From Clostridium sp. (lineage in GTDB: Bacteria; Bacillota; Dethiobacteria; Dethiobacterales; Dethiobacteraceae): 64,000 nucleotides of DNA. The notes beneath the pieces are model-generated. The model did not search any database. It was not told the origin of the DNA and was given only the letters and a program-made list of their open reading frames with translations. A program made the translations under genes and the position numbers. The stretch lies in the NCBI GenBank assembly GCA_018335695.1, contig JAGXRV010000045.1:1-64000 (forward strand). Direction: 5' to 3'. Shown here piece by piece: positions 58,887 through 64,000 of the stretch; position 1 is the first letter of the stretch; each line of letters opens with the position of its first letter.

Positions 58887-60376
58887 TGGCGCAACTTATC
58901 TATCACAGTACCCGCGGCGACGATCTGGCTGTAACTGCCGCTGAGGCAATTCTCTCGGGCATTGCGGCTGACGGCGGTTTGTATGTGCCTGCAGAAATCC
59001 CACTGCTGACAACACCCTTGCACGAACTTGCTCAATTGGACTACCGGGAATTAGCTGTTACTGTGTTGCGTTTGTTTCTGACGGATTTTACCGAGAAAGA
59101 ATTGCGTGAAGCTGTGGCGGCTGCTTATAACAGTCGATTTGACACTTCGGAAATTGCGCCGGTGGTGGAGCATGGTGGCGTCCGCTACCTGGAACTTTTT
59201 CACGGCCCAACCTTGGCGTTTAAAGATATGGCTCTTGCCCTTCTGCCTTACCTGATGAAAATGGCAGCCGGAAAAACTGGATTTAATCATGAGGTGGTTA
59301 TTCTAACCGCCACATCAGGTGACACCGGAAAAGCAGCGCTGGAAGCGTTTGCCGGAGTTGAGGGGACAAGGATTATTGTTTTTTTCCCTGAATATGGCGT
59401 AAGTCCGGTGCAGAAGCAGCAAATGGTGACGCAGGCTGGAAATAACACTTTTGTAATAGGAATAGAAGGCAACTTTGACGATGCACAAAGTGGTGTTAAG
59501 CAGTTGTTCACCGATAAAAAGCTGATTGAAGCGATGGAAGGCAAAGGTTTGATCTTTTCTTCGGCCAACTCCATTAATATAGGTCGTCTAATCCCGCAAG
59601 TCGTCTATTATTGGCACGCATATCTGCGGGTTATGGAAGATGGGGGAGTACAGGCGGGCGAGCCGCTTGACTTCGCGGTGCCAACCGGTAATTTCGGAAA
59701 TATTTTGGCAGGGTACTATGCAAAAAAAATGGGACTGCCGATAGGGTCGCTGATTTGTGCTTCAAATGAAAATAAGGTTTTGTCCGACTTCTTTGCTTCC
59801 GGCATTTATGATAAAGAGCGTGAATTTTATCTGACCAGCTCACCGTCGATGGATATTTTGATTTCCAGCAATTTGGAGCGGCTGCTCTGGCAGATTTGCG
59901 GGAAGTCGTCGGCGCACGTTGCCGTCCTAATGCAACAGCTCTCCTCTGTAGGACATTATCAGATTAGCGAGGAGATGAAGAAGAATTTGACGGACTTTGT
60001 GGGTGGTTATGCTACGGAAGAAGAGACATTTCAAGTCATTCGCCGTGTCCAGGAAGCAACCGGCTATCTGTTGGATCCACATACGGCTGTAGCGCATTCC
60101 GTCTGGGAAAAGTATCGGCAGAAAACAGGCAGTAAAACACCGGTAGTAATAGTTTCTACTGCCAGTCCCTATAAGTTTACTAAAAATGTAATGCAAGCGG
60201 TGAATCCGAAATATGCTGACGGTGAAGATTTTGCCCTTTTCGCTGAGATGGAAAAAATGACGGGTGTCCCTATACCAGCAGTTATAAGAGGCTTGGCAAG
60301 CCGACCGGTTCTGCACAAGAGAGTATGCAAAAAAGCTGAGATGCAGCAAGTGGTTGAAAATATTCTCGGACTGTAA
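58886..60376 (+). CDS. thrC: Threonine synthase
   Basis: PLP enzyme that converts O-phosphohomoserine to threonine. 496 residues, the long class. The PLP lysine lies in HGPTLAFKDMAL, and TSGDTGKAALEAF binds phosphate. The second of two adjacent ATGs (58883, 58886) is 7 nt after GGAGG and is preferred. Coupled to apgM by overlap; both end at the terminator below. Confidence 0.96.
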   Translation: MAQLIYHSTRGDDLAVTAAEAILSGIAADGGLYVPAEIPLLTTPLHELAQLDYRELAVTVLRLFLTDFTEKELREAVAAAYNSRFDTSEIAPVVEHGGVRYLELFHGPTLAFKDMALALLPYLMKMAAGKTGFNHEVVILTATSGDTGKAALEAFAGVEGTRIIVFFPEYGVSPVQKQQMVTQAGNNTFVIGIEGNFDDAQSGVKQLFTDKKLIEAMEGKGLIFSSANSINIGRLIPQVVYYWHAYLRVMEDGGVQAGEPLDFAVPTGNFGNILAGYYAKKMGLPIGSLICASNENKVLSDFFASGIYDKEREFYLTSSPSMDILISSNLERLLWQICGKSSAHVAVLMQQLSSVGHYQISEEMKKNLTDFVGGYATEEETFQVIRRVQEATGYLLDPHTAVAHSVWEKYRQKTGSKTPVVIVSTASPYKFTKNVMQAVNPKYADGEDFALFAEMEKMTGVPIPAVIRGLASRPVLHKRVCKKAEMQQVVENILGL

Positions 60377-60383
60377 GAGCCGG

Positions 60384-60409
60384 CCCCTCCCGTTTGCGGA
60401 GGGGTTTTG
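60384..60409 (+). terminator. Intrinsic terminator after thrC
   Basis: CCCCTCC (60384-60390) pairs with GGAGGGG (60398-60404), followed by TTTTG; outer GCCGG/CCGGT pairs can extend it. Confidence 0.85.
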
Positions 60410-60478
60410 CCGGTCTGACAGACAAGGTTTTATTCTTTACTGTGTGCAAAGAATTTAAAGTTAGAGGGAGGAATAAAG

Positions 60479-61903
60479 ATGCCATTATTTTCACAGTTTA
60501 ATCTAAGCGGTGAAGTATTAAAGGCTGTTAGCATGATGGGCTTCGAAGAAGCTACCCCCATCCAGGAACAAGCTATTCCGGCTGCGTTGGAAGGGCGAGA
60601 TCTGATTGGGCAGGCACATACGGGGACAGGGAAAACAGCTGCTTTCGGAGTGCCGTTGATAGAAAAGCTGGAGCGCAATGCAGTATCTGTACAGGCTTTG
60701 GTGGTTACTCCCACCAGGGAATTAGCGGTACAGGTGGCGGAAGAGTTGAACAAATTGGGCCAGTTCAAAGGAATTCGTACGCTGCCGGTTTATGGAGGTC
60801 AGGAGATTAACAGACAGATTCGCGGATTACAAAAGAATCCTCAGATAATCGCGGGAACTCCTGGGAGGCTGCTTGATCACATCCGTCGCCGCACAATTCG
60901 CTTGCACGACATTAAAGTTGTAATCTTAGATGAGGCCGATGAGATGTTAAATATGGGCTTTATCGAGGATATTGAGTCAATTTTAAAAGAGACTCCGACT
61001 GAGCGGCAGACACTGTTGTTTTCTGCTACCATTCCCACAGCAATACAACAGTTGGCTCGGCGCTTTATGCGTGATGCTAAATTGATTGCAGTGCGTTCGC
61101 AGGAAGTAACGGTGCCTAGTACTGAACAAAGCCATTTGGTTTTGGAGGAAAGGCAAAAATTTGATGTGCTTTGCCGGCTTTTAGATACACAATCCCCGGA
61201 TCTTGCCATTGTTTTTGGTAGGACTAAGCGGCGTGTAGATGAATTGTATGAAGCATTAAATAAACGTGGTTATTCAGCGGAGGGCATTCATGGAGATATG
61301 ACACAAGCCCGCCGCGACAGCGTGATGCGCCAGTTCAGGGACGGCACTATAGATGTGTTGGTAGCTACTGATGTGGCCGCCAGAGGCTTAGATATCAGCG
61401 GTGTCACCCATGTTTATAATTTTGATATCCCTCAAGACCCGGAAAGCTATGTGCATCGCGTTGGCCGTACAGGACGTGCCGGCAAGAGTGGTATGGCGGT
61501 AACGTTTGTTACTCCTCGTGAAGCTAATCAGCTTAGAGCAATCGAGTATGGCACAAGGCGCAAAATTGCCCGACTGCCTATCCCTACGATGCAACAAGCG
61601 ATAGAGGGTCAGCAGCGTCTGGCAGTAGAGAAGCTGCTGAGAATTGTTGAAAGTGAGGAATTAACCTTTTACAATCCGCTGGCAGAAGAACTGTTACAGG
61701 AACATTCTGCGACTACTCTTTTGGCGGCTGCATTGAAGATGGTTACCAAGGAGCCTGACAGCACGCCGGTTAAACTGACGGAAGAGACGCCACGTTGGAC
61801 GAGTAAACCGCAACATTTTCCAAGAGAAGGATTTAAAAATAACCGGCAGAATAACGCAGGAAAGCCCAGGCCGGTAGGCCGAGGCCGCCGCCCCCAAAAA
61901 TAA
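60479..61903 (+). CDS. DEAD-box RNA helicase (CshA-like)
   Basis: 474 residues. Q motif [13 protein letters not shown], Walker [32 protein letters not shown], then the C-terminal helicase core with [11 protein letters not shown] and HRVGRTGR. A basic tail rich in Asn, Arg and Pro ends the protein, as in CshA, which works in RNA decay and cold growth. It stands alone with GAGGGAGG upstream. Confidence 0.96.
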   Translation: MPLFSQFNLSGEVLKAVSMMGFEEATPIQEQAIPAALEGRDLIGQAHTGTGKTAAFGVPLIEKLERNAVSVQALVVTPTRELAVQVAEELNKLGQFKGIRTLPVYGGQEINRQIRGLQKNPQIIAGTPGRLLDHIRRRTIRLHDIKVVILDEADEMLNMGFIEDIESILKETPTERQTLLFSATIPTAIQQLARRFMRDAKLIAVRSQEVTVPSTEQSHLVLEERQKFDVLCRLLDTQSPDLAIVFGRTKRRVDELYEALNKRGYSAEGIHGDMTQARRDSVMRQFRDGTIDVLVATDVAARGLDISGVTHVYNFDIPQDPESYVHRVGRTGRAGKSGMAVTFVTPREANQLRAIEYGTRRKIARLPIPTMQQAIEGQQRLAVEKLLRIVESEELTFYNPLAEELLQEHSATTLLAAALKMVTKEPDSTPVKLTEETPRWTSKPQHFPREGFKNNRQNNAGKPRPVGRGRRPQK

Positions 61904-61948
61904 GGGGCAATAATTTAGTCAGCATTATCACGCGAGAGGGTGGATAAA

Positions 61949-62476
61949 GTGCAAAACCCGGTGGCAACGATTGAAATGGCAGACGGAGGTATTATTACGG
62001 TTGAATTGGATATTCAGGCAGCTCCCAATACAGTAAAAAATTTTATTGCTCTTGTAAAAGACGGTTTTTATGATGGTTTGATTTTTCATCGTGTTATTCC
62101 CGGTTTTATGATTCAGGGTGGTTGTCCGCAAGGTTCCGGCATGAGCGGGCCTGGCTTTACAATTAAAGGGGAGTTTAGCAAGAACGGATTTCCTAATCCA
62201 ATCTTGCATAAGCGCGGGGTGATTTCCATGGCTCGTACCGCAGCTCCCGACTCAGCCGGCTCACAGTTCTTCATCATGGTCGCCGATTCACCGCATCTGG
62301 ATGGACAGTATGCGGCCTTTGGCAAAGTGAGCGAAGGGATAGATGTGGTGGATGGGATAGTCGCTGTGAAGAGGGATTACGCCGACAAACCGCTCGAGGA
62401 TCAGCAAATAAAAAAGATTACCGTGGAGACCTTCGGCGTAGATCACGGGCAGGCGGAGAAGCTGGTAAAGAGCTAA
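61949..62476 (+). CDS. Cyclophilin-type peptidyl-prolyl cis-trans isomerase
   Basis: 175 residues from GTG 5 nt after GAGAGGGTGG (another GTG at 61940 lies inside this RBS). The core GLIFHRVIPGFMIQGGCPQG, GVISMARTAAPDSAGSQFFI and DGQYAAFGKV contains the catalytic Arg and the substrate pocket. No signal peptide, so it is cytoplasmic. Close to B. subtilis PpiB in type. Confidence 0.95.
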   Translation: MQNPVATIEMADGGIITVELDIQAAPNTVKNFIALVKDGFYDGLIFHRVIPGFMIQGGCPQGSGMSGPGFTIKGEFSKNGFPNPILHKRGVISMARTAAPDSAGSQFFIMVADSPHLDGQYAAFGKVSEGIDVVDGIVAVKRDYADKPLEDQQIKKITVETFGVDHGQAEKLVKS

Positions 62477-62494
62477 ACTAAAAGTTCGGTTAAT

Positions 62495-62533
62495 GGCGTC
62501 GGCAGGCTATTTGTTAAACAGCCTGCCGACGTC
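62495..62533 (+). promoter_or_regulatory. Strong hairpin before the cysteine desulfurase gene
   Basis: GGCGTCGGCAGGCT (62495-62508) pairs with AGCCTGCCGACGTC (62520-62533) over 14 bp with one G-T, loop 11 nt. The GGAGG ribosome site starts one to two nt after it. There is no T-tract, so it is not a normal terminator; it may control access to the start or stabilise the mRNA. Confidence 0.7.
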
Positions 62534-62549
62534 TGGAGGAATTTTCGCC

Positions 62550-63704
62550 ATGCGTGAAATTTACTTGGATAATAGTGCTACCACACCGGTGTTGCCGTCA
62601 GTCGCCGCAGTGATGCATAAAATACACATCGACGTTTACGGCAATCCTTCTTCGCTGCATCGGAAGGGTGTGGAGGCTGAAAAAGTCAAAAAGAGAGCAA
62701 GACGTACACTGGCAGATGCTTGTGGTGTGAAAGAAAGCGAAATTTACTTTACCTCCGGCGGAACGGAAGCAAACAATTTGGCAGTAATCGGTGCAGCTCG
62801 GCGGCTTCGGCGCCGAGGGCTGCACTTGATTGCTACCCAGGTGGAGCATCCGTCGGTACTTTATGCTTACCGCTTGCTGGAGCAGGAAGGTTTTATGCTT
62901 ACCTATTTGCCGGTAGATGGCGACGGCGTAGTTTCTCCCGCTGTGGTCGCAGATGCCGTGCGTGCCGATACACAGTTAGTCAGTGTAATGCACGTTAACA
63001 ATGAAGTAGGCGCAATTCAGCCGGTGGCAGAAATAGGTCGGCTGATTAAGAAAAAAAATAGTGAAACGCTTTTTCATGTTGATGCCGTCCAGTCTTTTGG
63101 CAAACTGCCGGTACAGCCGCTCCTTTGGCAAGCTGATTTAGTTACATTTTCTGCTCATAAGCTGCACGGCCCTAAAGGAGTCGGCGCTTTATACAAGCGA
63201 CAAGGAATCCATGTGGAGCCCTTTTTTTATGGGGGCGGACAGGAGGATGGTCTGCGTCCCGGAACGGAAAATATGGCCGGCATTGGAGGGTTCGCCGAAG
63301 CAGCGCGTCTGGCAACGGCCGGGCTGTCGGCTCATGCCGCAGCTTTAAGCAGGCTGAAGAAAAAATTTTTAGCGGGAATATTGGCGTTAATACCGGACAT
63401 TTCCTGTAACAGTCCGGAGGAAGGCGCTCCCCATATACTTAACATTACAGTGGCAGGCCTGCGGGGTGAAGTGTTGGTTCACGCTTTGGCAGAGGAAGGC
63501 GTTTATCTTTCCACCGGCGCCGCTTGTCACTCGCGGCGACCGGAGTTAAGCCATGTGCTGCTAGCCATGGGTCGCAAGGAAAAAGAAGTTGAAGCAGCGT
63601 TGCGCTTTAGTTTCTCAACGCTAAACACTGAGGAAGAGCTGGCTTATGCGCTCGAGAAATTACAGATTGCTGTTTTGGGTATCCGGAGAGTGATGCGGAG
63701 GTAA
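62550..63704 (+). CDS. Cysteine desulfurase (NifS/IscS family)
   Basis: 384 residues from ATG 9 nt after GGAGG. PLP lysine in TFSAHKLHGPKG and catalytic cysteine in STGAACHSRRPELS. The aspartate aminotransferase fold pattern YLDNSATTPVLPSV opens the protein. thiI follows directly, the usual pair in Firmicutes in which this enzyme feeds sulfur to ThiI for 4-thiouridine in tRNA. A role in Fe-S clusters cannot be excluded. Confidence 0.95.
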   Translation: MREIYLDNSATTPVLPSVAAVMHKIHIDVYGNPSSLHRKGVEAEKVKKRARRTLADACGVKESEIYFTSGGTEANNLAVIGAARRLRRRGLHLIATQVEHPSVLYAYRLLEQEGFMLTYLPVDGDGVVSPAVVADAVRADTQLVSVMHVNNEVGAIQPVAEIGRLIKKKNSETLFHVDAVQSFGKLPVQPLLWQADLVTFSAHKLHGPKGVGALYKRQGIHVEPFFYGGGQEDGLRPGTENMAGIGGFAEAARLATAGLSAHAAALSRLKKKFLAGILALIPDISCNSPEEGAPHILNITVAGLRGEVLVHALAEEGVYLSTGAACHSRRPELSHVLLAMGRKEKEVEAALRFSFSTLNTEEELAYALEKLQIAVLGIRRVMRR

Positions 63705-63709
63705 GCAGG

Positions 63710-64000
63710 ATGAAAGAATTATATCTGGTTCGTTACGGTGAGATAGGTCTCAAGGGAAAAAACCGCAAATTTTTTGAAAACAGGTTGACAAACAATATCA
63801 AAAAGACATTGCAAGCGGTGGCGCATTGTAAAGTCTATCAAACTCATAGTCGTAATTTTGTGGCAGTGCTTGACGGAGATCCGGTCCAAGTTCTTAACCG
63901 TTTAACTCAAATATTTGGGATTGTTTCTGTCAGCCCGGTGGCTATAGCACCGTTGGAAGTGGAGGCAATTAAACAGGTTGCGCTTCGGGAGTTTACTGCG
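63710..64000 (+). CDS. thiI: tRNA 4-thiouridine synthase ThiI (cut by window end)
   Basis: The first 97 codons are in the window. The N-terminus KELYLVRYGEIGLKGKNRKFFENRL is the ThiI start, and the THUMP RNA-binding domain follows (residues about 60-97 seen). It makes 4-thiouridine at tRNA position 8 with sulfur from the cysteine desulfurase just upstream. The start overlaps nothing; 5 bp separate the genes. Confidence 0.95.
   Translation, partial: MKELYLVRYGEIGLKGKNRKFFENRLTNNIKKTLQAVAHCKVYQTHSRNFVAVLDGDPVQVLNRLTQIFGIVSVSPVAIAPLEVEAIKQVALREFTA

Overview
This 64 kb window is the replication-origin region of an endospore-forming member of the Firmicutes (Bacillota), most likely a Clostridia lineage. 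Supporting signs are the order rpmH-rnpA-yidD-yidC-jag-mnmE-mnmG-rsmG-noc-soj-parB on one side of dnaA and dnaN-recF-DUF721-remB-gyrB-gyrA on the other, the spore protease gene yyaC, a complete walRKHI-walJ-htrA-rlmH block, LonC between rplI and dnaB, strong AGGAGG-type ribosome binding sites, and frequent GTG and TTG starts. I cannot name a genus from the sequence alone.

Layout. (1) 1-8,343: a leading-strand branched-chain amino acid operon on the minus strand (ilvE-ilvD-ilvB-ilvN-ilvC-leuC-leuD plus a 45-residue RCKP-type zinc-ribbon protein). It is read from a consensus promoter through a T-box leader and ends at a terminator near 225. leuA and leuB are not in it. (2) 8,361-18,795: a membrane-anchored flavoprotein, gyrA, gyrB, remB, a DUF721 (DciA-like) protein, recF, dnaN and dnaA, all minus. 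(3) 17,205-19,180: a bipartite oriC with DnaA boxes on both sides of dnaA. The dnaA-dnaN gap holds what looks like a complete basal unwinding system: DnaA box, short C-rich spacer, run of DnaA-trios, AT-rich tract. (4) 19,224-31,687: the rpmH operon, tRNA and rRNA modification genes, noc, soj, parB with two perfect parS sites, and genes of unknown or lipid-kinase function; dispersed GC-rich intergenic repeats lie here. (5) 31,821-40,868: CvpA-like protein, adk, mscS, DUF951, rpsF-ssb-rpsR behind an S6-type leader, rplI, lonC, dnaB, purA. (6) 40,884-53,593: tRNA-Lys, a LysM-G5-M23 cell-wall peptidase, a peptidase-MA-like protein, walR, walK, walH, walI, murA, a histidine phosphatase, walJ, htrA, a CxxH/CxxC protein and rlmH. 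(7) 53,802-64,000: a cold-shock gene whose terminator is followed directly by a group II intron with its reverse transcriptase, an FAD protein, apgM, thrC, a DEAD-box helicase, a cyclophilin, a cysteine desulfurase and the start of thiI.

How the genes work together: origin firing (dnaA, oriC), clamp and gap repair (dnaN, recF), helicase (dnaB, with the DUF721 protein as a possible loader), supercoiling (gyrAB) and origin segregation (soj, parB, parS, noc) are encoded side by side. The WalRK block joins cell-wall control to wall hydrolases and MurA.

The most interesting unexplained element is at 42,886-42,983. A perfect WalR-type direct repeat overlaps the -35 region of a TATAAT promoter, followed about 40 nt later by an intrinsic terminator and no open reading frame. 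This predicts a WalR-controlled RNA of about 58 nt with a C-rich segment complementary to the ribosome binding site of the next gene.
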